Shown here: positions 1 through 5,505 of the stretch, one piece after another | Layout of the letters: every line of letters starts with the position of its first letter | How positions within the stretch are numbered: the first letter of the stretch is position 1 | DNA from: an uncultured Roseateles sp. | GTDB taxonomy: Bacteria; Pseudomonadota; Gammaproteobacteria; Burkholderiales; Burkholderiaceae | Assembly: GCA_946480605.1 (NCBI GenBank) | Contig: CAMLKW010000237.1 | Coordinates: 1-6,455 of the forward strand | Direction of reading: 5' to 3' | DNA length: 6,455 bases | Translations under genes and position numbers: made by a program | The notes under the pieces: generated by a model | Database searches by the model: none | What the model saw: only the letters and a program-made list of their open reading frames with translations | What the model was told of the DNA's origin: nothing

Positions 1-110
1 ACAAGATCGCGGCGCGTCATCACGACAGCCTGCTGCACCGCCCCTCGGTCGGGGCGCTGGACTTCCCACGACTGGCCTGGCGGGCGCTGACAATGCGCGC
101 CACATCATGA
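1..110 (+). CDS. hpnC: HpnC, squalene-synthase-like protein, C-terminal end only (partial)
   Basis: Only the last 35 codons are visible, in the frame beginning at base 3 and ending at TGA 108-110; the 5' end lies outside the window. The visible tail has Lys-Ile near its start, then an Asp-Ser-Leu-Leu-His-Arg-Pro stretch and a Leu-Ala-Trp-Arg-Ala-Leu stretch. This resembles the C-terminal helix of HpnC/HpnD-type trans-prenyl synthases. No catalytic motif is in view, so the call rests mainly on position: HpnC normally lies directly upstream of HpnD in hpnCDE operons. In the family, HpnC converts presqualene diphosphate to hydroxysqualene in the cytoplasm. Its stop codon overlaps the hpnD start as ATGA, which suggests translational coupling. 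The alternative is an unrelated upstream gene, judged unlikely. Confidence 0.75.
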   Translation, partial: KIAARHHDSLLHRPSVGALDFPRLAWRALTMRATS

Positions 111-955
111 CGCCCGAGCAATACGTCCAGCAGAAGGCCGCCGCCAGCGGTTCGAGCTTCTACTACGCCTTCCTGTTCCTGCCGCCACCACGGCGCGCGG
201 CCATCACGGCCTTCTACGCGTTCTGCCGCGAGGTGGACGATGTCGTGGACGAAACGCAGGACGCCGGCGTCGCCGCGACCAAGCTGGCCTGGTGGCGCAA
301 GGAGGCGGCTAGCGCGTTCGCCGGACAGCCTAGCCATCCAGTCATGAAGGCGTTGATGCCGCACACGGGCACCTACGACATCCGGCTGGAACACCTGGAC
401 GCCGTCATCGAAGGCTGCGAGATGGACTTGCAGCAGACGCGCTACCTGGACTACGCCGGCCTGCAGCGCTACTGCCACCTGGTGGCCGGCGTCGTGGGCG
501 AGGTGGCAAGCAGCATCTTCGGCCGCACGCAGCCCCAGACGGTGGAATACGCCCACAAGCTGGGCCAGGCCATGCAGCTGACCAACATCATCCGCGACGT
601 CGGCGACGACGCGCGGCGCGGCCGCATCTACCTGCCGGTGAACGAGCTGCAGCAGTTCGGCGTCAAGGCCAACGAGATCCTGCTGCGCAGCAAGCCCTGG
701 GGCTACGGCGAGCGCTTCACGGCGCTGATGAAGTTCCAGGTCGAGCGCGCGCACCGGCTGTACGACGAAGCGCTCGCGCTGCTACCCGAGGCGGACCGCG
801 TGCCGCAGAAGCCGGGGCTGATGATGGCCAACATCTACCGCGCGCTGCTGGTGGAGATCGAGCGCGAGGACTTCCAGGTGCTGCACCAGCGCATCGCGCT
901 GACGCCGGTCCGCAAGCTGTGGATCGCCATGAAGACCAACTGGCGCGGCCGGTGA
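107..955 (+). CDS. hpnD: HpnD, presqualene diphosphate synthase
   Basis: A 282-residue protein of the squalene/phytoene synthase family, of normal length for HpnD. Family knowledge: it condenses two farnesyl diphosphates head to head into presqualene diphosphate, the first step of the HpnD-HpnC-HpnE route to squalene for hopanoids. Visible signature: FYYAFLFLP at residues 18-26 in the N-terminal helix. The first Mg-diphosphate motif is DDVVDE at 44-49. The second is NIIRDVGDDARRGRIYLP at 160-177, with Asp164 and Asp168 as the expected metal ligands. No transmembrane segment is apparent. ATG 107 is chosen because it overlaps the upstream stop (ATGA) and puts the first helix at the usual distance; no good Shine-Dalgarno precedes it, which fits coupled translation. 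The stop overlaps the GTG start of hpnE. Crt-type phytoene synthase is the main alternative, made unlikely by the HpnE-like partner. Confidence 0.93.
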   Translation: MTPEQYVQQKAAASGSSFYYAFLFLPPPRRAAITAFYAFCREVDDVVDETQDAGVAATKLAWWRKEAASAFAGQPSHPVMKALMPHTGTYDIRLEHLDAVIEGCEMDLQQTRYLDYAGLQRYCHLVAGVVGEVASSIFGRTQPQTVEYAHKLGQAMQLTNIIRDVGDDARRGRIYLPVNELQQFGVKANEILLRSKPWGYGERFTALMKFQVERAHRLYDEALALLPEADRVPQKPGLMMANIYRALLVEIEREDFQVLHQRIALTPVRKLWIAMKTNWRGR

Positions 956-2196
956 AGACGGCCATCGTCGGTGCCGGCTGGGCCGGCATCGCCTCGGCCG
1001 TCGCACTGGCGGATGCGGGCCACGACATCACCGTCTTCGAGATGGCGCCGCAGCCCGGTGGGCGGGCGCGCAGCGTCGCGGGTGAACCGCCCTACGACAA
1101 CGGCCAGCACATCCTTATTGGCGCCTACCGCGACAGCCTGGCGCTGATGCGCCGCCTCGGCGTGGATCCCGACGCGGTACTGACCCGCCTGCCGCTGGCC
1201 CTGCCCTACCCCGGCGAGCCCGGCCTGCGGCTGCCGCCCGGGCCGCCGCTGATCGCATTCACGCGCGGCGTGCTGGCGCACCGTGGCTGGCCGCTGGCCA
1301 CACGGCTGGGCCTGCTCGCCGCGGCCGGCGGCTGGCTGGCACGCGGCTTCCGCTGCGATGCCCAGCTCAGCGTCGCCGAACTGTGCGCCGGACTGCCGCA
1401 CGCCGTGAAGCGCGACCTCGTCGAGCCGCTGTGCGTGGCTGCGCTGAACACGCCCGCGCCGCAGGCCAGCGCGCAAGTCTTCCTGCGCGTGCTGAAGGAC
1501 GCGCTGTTCAGCGGCGCCGGCAGCGCCGACCTGCTGCTGCCGCGTCGGCCGCTGTCCGAACTGCTGGCCGCGCCGGCGGCCGTCTGGCTGGGCGAAAGAT
1601 TGCGCCTGGGCCGACGCGTGCAGCAGTTGGAGCCCGGTTGGCGCGTCGACGGCGAGGCCTTCGACGGCATCGTGCTGGCCTGCAGCAGCGTCGAGGCTGC
1701 CCGGCTGGCGGCGCCCCTCGCGCCGCACTGGAGTGCCGATGCACAGGCACTTCACTTCGAGCCCATCATCACCGTCTACCTGCACAGTCCGGGCACCTCG
1801 CTGCCGGCCCCCATGCTGGCGCTGCGCGACGGCCCCGATGCGCCCGCGCAGTTCGTCTTCGACCAGGGCCAGCTGGGCGGCGCGCCCGGCCGCTTCGCCT
1901 TCGTCGTCAGCGGCGCCGCGCCCTGGGTCGCGAGCGGAGGTTGCGACGCCGCCGTGCTGGCCCAGGCGCAGCGCGAACTGCGCTGGGCCACGCCACCCGT
2001 CATCGACAGGATGCTGACCGAGAAGCGTGCGACCTTCGCCTGCACGCCCGGCCTCCAGCGCCCCCCGGCCCGCATCGCGCCGGGTCTGTGGGCCGCGGGC
2101 GACTACATCGCCGGCCCCTATCCCGCCACGCTGGAGGGCGCCGTGCGTACAGGTCTCGCGGCGGCTCAGGGCGTGGCGGCCGACGCGGCGGGCTGA
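952..2196 (+). CDS. hpnE: HpnE, hydroxysqualene dehydroxylase (FAD-dependent, squalene-associated)
   Basis: A 414-residue flavoprotein of the phytoene-desaturase/amine-oxidase class. Family knowledge: HpnE reductively removes the hydroxyl of hydroxysqualene to give squalene, completing the HpnD-HpnC-HpnE pathway. The N-terminal Rossmann FAD motif is GAGWAG at residues 7-12, the beta2 acidic residue is Glu30, and PGGRARS at 35-41 follows. Near the C terminus, APGLWAAGDYIAGPYPATLEGAV (about 376-398) is the second FAD-contact motif of this superfamily. The start chosen is GTG 952, which overlaps the hpnD stop as GTGA and places the dinucleotide-binding fold at the very N terminus, as usual. An in-frame GTG at 919 would add 11 residues inside hpnD and is less likely. 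The last 31 bases are antisense to the end of the convergent gene on the minus strand. Nothing appears missing or broken. Confidence 0.92.
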   Translation: MKTAIVGAGWAGIASAVALADAGHDITVFEMAPQPGGRARSVAGEPPYDNGQHILIGAYRDSLALMRRLGVDPDAVLTRLPLALPYPGEPGLRLPPGPPLIAFTRGVLAHRGWPLATRLGLLAAAGGWLARGFRCDAQLSVAELCAGLPHAVKRDLVEPLCVAALNTPAPQASAQVFLRVLKDALFSGAGSADLLLPRRPLSELLAAPAAVWLGERLRLGRRVQQLEPGWRVDGEAFDGIVLACSSVEAARLAAPLAPHWSADAQALHFEPIITVYLHSPGTSLPAPMLALRDGPDAPAQFVFDQGQLGGAPGRFAFVVSGAAPWVASGGCDAAVLAQAQRELRWATPPVIDRMLTEKRATFACTPGLQRPPARIAPGLWAAGDYIAGPYPATLEGAVRTGLAAAQGVAADAAG

Positions 2197-3281
2197 GGCG
2201 GCGCGGCGAACGGCGCCGCCAGCGGCTCGCCGATGAACACGCCCTGGGCCGGCCAGCCCACGCTGTGCCAGTAGGCCTCCAACGCGCTGACGCCTTGCGC
2301 ATAGGCCTGGATCAACGCCTGCGGATGCGGAAACTTCTGCACGTGGTTGCAGGGCTCGCTGACCGTGCCATAGCTTGCCGTCACGCCGGCATCGATCCAG
2401 TCCAGAATGTTCATCTGCCCCTCGCCGGCCGGCTTGTCCAGCAATCCGCCGAACGAGGTCAGGTGATCGGCCAGCGCGCCGGGCAGCCATTCGCCGCCCA
2501 GCGGCGCCGGCACCCGGGCCAGGCCGGTCTGGTAAATCAGCGCGCGGCGCACGGGCGGCAAGGACTCACTGCGCACGCGCCTCACCTCCAGCCCGGCCAC
2601 GCCCGGCACCGCTCCCGCCGGCGGGAACAGGCGTTCGCGCACATTGCGGTTGACATCCGGCGTCGCCACCAGCCAGGCGAGTGCCGGCTCGGCTGCGCCC
2701 GCGGCCAGCGTGTGGTCGGACGCCATGCCGCGCTCGATCATGGCCATGGCCGCCGGCACCGAGCGTGCCGCCAGCTGCATGGTGGGGCGCAGGCCCAGCA
2801 CGATCCAGGGTCGCGCGCCGAAATAGCTCGCGTAGGGGCTGGGCCGCGTGGCGGCACAGCTGTTGCGGCAGACGTCCGGCTGCAGCCCCATGCCCAGCGC
2901 GCTGGTCAGCGAGTTGCACTCCACCGCATAGGGCTGCACCCAGGCCAGCGCCAGGCCGTTGACGTTCTCGGGCATCTGGCTGCGCAGCGTCTGGTCCAAC
3001 GCCTGGAACTCCTCGCGCGTCAGGCTGCTGCGCAGGGGCAGTTGCACGCGCACGATCTGGGCGGGCGGGATGCCACGGCGCCGTGCGTAGTACTCGCCCA
3101 CGGCGACCGAGTAGGGGTCAGCCGAGTTGATGACCAGGCCCAGCTCGTTCGCCGTGATGCGGCCATACAGCTTGGGGCCGCGGCCCCAGCGGGACTCAGC
3201 AGGCGGCTCCACCGCGCCGGCCCCCAGCGACAGCAGCACCAGCCCCAGCGCTTGCCACTTTCTGAACACCGCTCTCGCCAT
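2166..3281 (-). CDS. TIGR03790-family exported protein of unknown function
   Basis: A 371-residue protein recognised as TIGR03790 family. Residues 1-23 look like a Sec signal peptide: Arg/Lys-containing n-region, hydrophobic core around 11-20, Ala-Gly-Ala before a likely cleavage at 23/24. Family-like blocks are ADPYSVAVGEYYARRRGIP at 54-72, a PYAVECNSLTSALGMG block around 117-132, ASYGTVSEPCN ending at 312 and a C-terminal GEPLAAPF at 351-358. Cys122, Cys138, Cys142 and Cys311 could form disulfides after export. From memory, the family is uncharacterised and restricted to genomes with exosortase/PEP-CTERM sorting; this protein has no PEP-CTERM anchor itself. ATG 3281 is preferred because it begins a normal signal peptide; in-frame ATG 3317 would add 12 residues and run into the iclR-type start. 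The 3' end overlaps hpnE by 31 bp. Transcribed divergently from the IclR regulator. Function unknown. Confidence 0.8.
   Translation of the reverse strand: MARAVFRKWQALGLVLLSLGAGAVEPPAESRWGRGPKLYGRITANELGLVINSADPYSVAVGEYYARRRGIPPAQIVRVQLPLRSSLTREEFQALDQTLRSQMPENVNGLALAWVQPYAVECNSLTSALGMGLQPDVCRNSCAATRPSPYASYFGARPWIVLGLRPTMQLAARSVPAAMAMIERGMASDHTLAAGAAEPALAWLVATPDVNRNVRERLFPPAGAVPGVAGLEVRRVRSESLPPVRRALIYQTGLARVPAPLGGEWLPGALADHLTSFGGLLDKPAGEGQMNILDWIDAGVTASYGTVSEPCNHVQKFPHPQALIQAYAQGVSALEAYWHSVGWPAQGVFIGEPLAAPFAAPPQPAASAATP
2197..2220 (+). other. GC hairpin immediately after the hpnE stop
   Basis: GGCGGCGC at 2197-2204 pairs perfectly with GCGCCGCC at 2213-2220 around an 8-nt loop, starting at the first base after the hpnE stop. 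No T-tract follows, so it is not a canonical intrinsic terminator. The same bases encode an Ala/Pro-rich tail of the opposite-strand gene, so the symmetry may be a by-product of Ala/Pro codons in GC-rich DNA. It could still stabilise the 3' end of the hpn transcript. Confidence 0.35.
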
Positions 3282-3315
3282 ACAAAACACCGCCAATCTC
3301 CCCCACAATGCCGCC
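3282..3315. promoter_or_regulatory. 34-bp divergent intergenic region (TIGR03790 gene / IclR regulator)
   Basis: Only 34 bp separate the two divergent start codons, so promoter and operator elements must extend into one or both coding regions. No convincing -35/-10 pair was found for either gene. The best -10-like hexamer on the plus strand is TACAAA at 3281-3286, without a matching -35. Three CGCCA copies start at 3276, 3291 and 3312, but they are not obviously an operator. IclR-family proteins commonly bind the intergenic region between their own gene and a divergent target, so shared control is a reasonable inference only. Confidence 0.4.
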
Positions 3316-4083
3316 ATGAAACCCAAAGAAGCGCAAACCCCTGCGATCCAGGTGCTGGAGCGCATGTTTGCGCTGCTGGATGTGCTAGCCAGCCATCAGG
3401 ACCCGGTGTCACTGAAGGCCTTGTCCGAGACCACCGGTCTGCACCCCTCGACGGCGCACCGCATTCTGAACGACCTGACCCTGGGGCGCTTCGTGGACCG
3501 GCCCGAGGCGGGCAGCTACCGGCTGGGCATGCGGCTGCTGGAGCTGGGCAATTTGGTCAAGGCGCGGCTGGATGTGCGCGACGCAGCCCTGCCCGCCATG
3601 CGCGAGCTGCACAAGTTCACCCACCAGCCCGTCAACCTGTCGGTGCGCCAGGGCGACGAGATCGTCTACATCGAGCGCACCTACTCGGAACGCTCGGGCA
3701 TGCAGGTCGTACGAGCCGTGGGCGGCCGGGCACCGCTGCATCTGACCTCGGTGGGCAAGCTCTTCCTGGCCAGCGACGACAGTCCGCGCGTGCGTGCCTA
3801 CGCGACCCGCACCGGCCTGGCCGGCCATACGCGCAACAGCCTGACCGACATCGGTTCACTGGAGCGAGAACTGGCCACGGTACGCCAGCGCGGCATCGCG
3901 CGTGACGACGAGGAACTGGAGCTGGGGGTACGCTGCATGGCCGCCGGCATCTACGACGACCAGGCCAAGCTGGTTGCGGGTCTGTCCATCTCGGCACCGG
4001 CCGACCGGCTGGAAGAAGGCTGGGTGGTGCGGCTGAAGGAAACCGCGGCACAGATCTCGACAGCGCTGGGACACCGGGCCTGA
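3316..4083 (+). CDS. IclR-family transcriptional regulator
   Basis: A 255-residue cytoplasmic DNA-binding regulator, normal size for IclR proteins. The N-terminal winged helix-turn-helix spans about residues 10-72: helix VSLKALSETTG at 31-41, recognition helix HPSTAHRILNDL at 43-54, wing GRFVDRPEAGSYRLG at 57-71. A linker helix follows, then the C-terminal effector-binding domain from about 80, including RAPLHLTSVGKLFLA and LGVRCMAAGIYDD around 203-215, where the family binds its small-molecule ligand. The effector is not predictable here. ATG 3316 is chosen because the IclR fold begins about ten residues later; the frame stays open upstream but only antisense to the neighbouring gene. No clear Shine-Dalgarno is visible. 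The gene is divergent from the TIGR03790-family gene, a candidate target, and ends before a bidirectional terminator. Family assignment is firm; target and ligand are unknown. Confidence 0.92.
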   Translation: MKPKEAQTPAIQVLERMFALLDVLASHQDPVSLKALSETTGLHPSTAHRILNDLTLGRFVDRPEAGSYRLGMRLLELGNLVKARLDVRDAALPAMRELHKFTHQPVNLSVRQGDEIVYIERTYSERSGMQVVRAVGGRAPLHLTSVGKLFLASDDSPRVRAYATRTGLAGHTRNSLTDIGSLERELATVRQRGIARDDEELELGVRCMAAGIYDDQAKLVAGLSISAPADRLEEGWVVRLKETAAQISTALGHRA

Positions 4084-4099
4084 AGTGGCCTGAAATGAA

Positions 4100-4128
4100 A
4101 AAGCGGCGCCGCGGCGCCGCTTTCTTTT
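4100..4128. terminator. Bidirectional intrinsic terminator between convergent genes
   Basis: Bases 4100-4123 are a perfect 24-bp palindrome: AAAGCGGCGCCG followed by its own reverse complement, forming a GC-rich hairpin. On the plus strand it runs into TTTCTTTT (4121-4128), and on the minus strand into a T-rich run complementary to the A-rich bases just left of 4103. It lies 16 bp after the IclR-type stop and 13 bp before the end of the convergent pbpG, so it can end both transcripts. Confidence 0.88.
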
Positions 4129-4141
4129 GGGCAGGCCAGGA

Positions 4142-5131
4142 TCAAAGCTTGGCCGCCGCCTCGCCACCGCCCGGCAGCGACGCCAGCCATTTGCGCATGC
4201 GCTCGGCGTCCGCGATCCGCGAGGCCTTGCCGCTGGAATCCAGGAACACCATGATGAGCTTGCGGCCGGCCATGCTGGCCTGCATGACCAGGCACTTGCC
4301 GGCCTCGTTGATGAAGCCGGTCTTCTGCAGGCCAATGTCCCACAGCGGGTTGGACAGCAGGCCGTTGGTGGAGCGGAACTGCACCTGGCGCTTGCCCAGC
4401 GCAACGCGGGTTTCGCGCGACGTGGACAGGTCGCGCAGGATGGGCACTTGGCTGGTCACGTTGACCAGCTTGGCCAGGTCGGCCGCGCTGCTCTGGTTGC
4501 GGCTGGACAGGCCGGTGGGCTCGACGTAGTGCGTGTCGGCCATGCCCAGGCTGCGCGCCTTGGCGTTCATGGCCGCGACAAAAGCTTCCAGGCCGCCCGG
4601 GTAGTGACGGCCCAGCGCATGGGCGGCGCGGTTCTCGCTGGCCATCAGCGCCAGATGCAGCATCTCGCCGCGCGTCAGCGACGTGCCGAAGGCCAGGCGC
4701 GAACCGGTGTTCTTCTCGGTGTCCTTGTCTTCGTCGGTGACCGTCAGCTTCTCGTCCATGGACAGGCCCGACTCAACGACCACCAGCGCCGTCATCAGCT
4801 TGGTGATGGACGCAATGGGTAGCACGGCCTGAGGGTTCTTGGAGAACAAGACCTCGTTGGTGTCCTGGTCCAGCACGTAGGCCACGCTGGAACGCAACGC
4901 CAGCGGGTCATCCACATCGTGCAGGCCGGCGACCTGGCCAAAGGTGGGTGCAGCCCGCACCACCGGAGCCCGCTTGCGCAGCACGACGGACTTGACCTTG
5001 CGGGTCTGGACAGCAGCAGCCTTGGCCTTGCTGGCCTTCGCGGACTTGGCTGGGGTGACGGCAGCCTCGGCGGTGCTCAGGACGGGCAGCAAGGCCAGGC
5101 TCAGGAGTGCGGTAACGAGTGAAGTCTTCAA
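4142..5131 (-). CDS. pbpG: D-alanyl-D-alanine endopeptidase, PBP7 type
   Basis: A 329-residue penicillin-binding protein of the S11 (low-molecular-mass class C) family. Family knowledge: it works in the periplasm, cutting D-Ala-meso-DAP crosslinks in peptidoglycan during wall remodelling. All three active-site motifs are present: SITK with Ser108 and Lys111, SEN at 165-167, KTG at 270-272. Residues 1-23 are a Sec signal peptide ending Ala-Glu-Ala. A Lys/Arg/Ala-rich basic linker (about 28-62) then precedes the catalytic domain. The start chosen is TTG 5131: it gives a clean signal peptide, has GGGGA five bases upstream, and lies just downstream of a good promoter. The frame stays open to 5287, but those starts precede that promoter and would add a hydrophobic segment before the signal peptide. 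Slightly longer than E. coli PbpG, explained by the linker. A DacA-type carboxypeptidase is less likely, lacking that family's C-terminal extension. Confidence 0.9.
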   Translation of the reverse strand: MKTSLVTALLSLALLPVLSTAEAAVTPAKSAKASKAKAAAVQTRKVKSVVLRKRAPVVRAAPTFGQVAGLHDVDDPLALRSSVAYVLDQDTNEVLFSKNPQAVLPIASITKLMTALVVVESGLSMDEKLTVTDEDKDTEKNTGSRLAFGTSLTRGEMLHLALMASENRAAHALGRHYPGGLEAFVAAMNAKARSLGMADTHYVEPTGLSSRNQSSAADLAKLVNVTSQVPILRDLSTSRETRVALGKRQVQFRSTNGLLSNPLWDIGLQKTGFINEAGKCLVMQASMAGRKLIMVFLDSSGKASRIADAERMRKWLASLPGGGEAAAKL

Positions 5132-5155
5132 CGGGATCCCCAACAGCAGGACGGC

Positions 5156-5184
5156 AGTGTATGCGACGACAAAAACACTGACAA
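5156..5184 (-). promoter_or_regulatory. Sigma70-type promoter of pbpG
   Basis: On the minus strand TTGTCA (5184-5179) is separated by exactly 17 bp from TACACT (5161-5156). The -35 matches consensus at five of six positions and the -10 at four of six. Transcription would begin near 5149-5150, giving a leader of roughly 18 nt before the TTG start at 5131. This agreement supports that start. The stretch is visibly less GC-rich than the surrounding genes. Confidence 0.72.
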
Positions 5185-5211
5185 GATAAGAACTTAAGCG
5201 CAATACCTCAA
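5183..5211 (-). promoter_or_regulatory. Possible second, upstream promoter of pbpG
   Basis: On the minus strand TTGAGG (5211-5206) and TATCTT (5188-5183) are spaced by 17 bp, each matching the sigma70 consensus at four of six positions. The -10 overlaps the -35 of the stronger promoter downstream, so the two could not be occupied together. This may be chance in an AT-richer patch. Confidence 0.3.
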
Positions 5212-5284
5212 GTGAACTCTTTGGCTGAAAACCGCTGGAACCGTCGCTGGTGCCGCGTTGGGCGCCGTCGTTCTGCAGCGGAAA

Positions 5285-5313
5285 CAAGCGCTTGCAAGTA
5301 GGCCTTGATCAAG
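5285..5313. repeat. Cluster of CAAG/CTTG palindromes
   Basis: Three short perfect palindromes crowd 29 bases: CAAGCGCTTG at 5285-5294, CTTGCAAG at 5291-5298 (overlapping the first), and CTTGATCAAG at 5304-5313. They lie about 100 bp upstream of the pbpG promoter. They could be a tandem operator for a dimeric regulator, or chance. No known binding site was recognised. Confidence 0.3.
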
Positions 5314-5469
5314 CCATCGCGGGTATCAGTGTCAGCCCTCAATGACCAGCGAGCCATCTTGAGGTCCATTCTGAGGGCGGGTGCGCTGCCCCGGAGCAAG
5401 AGAACCAGGGCGTTTGCGCGCCAGATTGCACGTTGAAGGCCATCGGCGGGGAATGCGCGGCCGCCGTGA

Positions 5470-5505
5470 AGGTAACGGCCGTGATTCCCATCGCGACCGT
5501 TACCT
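5470..5505. other. Strong hairpin downstream of leuA, no T-tract
   Basis: AGGTAACGG at 5470-5478 is perfectly complementary to CCGTTACCT at 5497-5505. After one C/A mismatch the stem can continue with CGTGA (5480-5484) against TCGCG (5491-5495, one G-U pair), closing on the 6-nt loop TTCCCA. It lies 22 bp beyond the leuA stop. No run of T follows on either strand, so it is not a standard intrinsic terminator. It could be a transcript 3' end stabiliser, part of a Rho-dependent terminator, an operator, or a dispersed repeat unit. Confidence 0.5.

Noticed and set aside
20..754. A 244-codon minus-strand frame antisense to hpnD
   Set aside because: Mirror frame of hpnD, rich in His/Val/Ala/Leu from reverse-complemented codons; no family resemblance.
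835..2490. A 551-codon open frame on the minus strand antisense to hpnE
   Set aside because: Shadow of hpnE: composition is Arg/Gly/Ala/Gln-biased with no motif, while hpnE in the same DNA has intact FAD motifs.
3276..3316. Three CGCCA copies around the divergent start codons as an operator
   Set aside because: Spacings of 15 and 21 bp are irregular, the motif is short and common in GC-rich DNA, and it is not the palindromic form usual for IclR-family operators.
1383..3905. An 840-codon open frame on the plus strand spanning hpnE, the antisense of the TIGR03790 gene and the IclR gene
   Set aside because: It crosses three well-supported genes, and its product is Arg/Ala/Pro-rich low-complexity sequence with no recognisable domain. 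Long stop-free frames of this kind are expected in such GC-rich DNA.
5208..5399. A 63-codon minus-strand frame between pbpG and leuA, with internal ATGs at 5369 and 5357
   Set aside because: Third-position GC is clearly lower than in neighbouring genes, no ribosome-binding site stands out, the C-terminal half is an Arg-rich run and the end overlaps possible pbpG promoter elements. Could be rescued only by conservation in relatives.
5470..5505. The leuA-side hairpin as a classic intrinsic terminator
   Set aside because: Neither strand has a T-tract after the stem, so it was annotated only as an unexplained hairpin.
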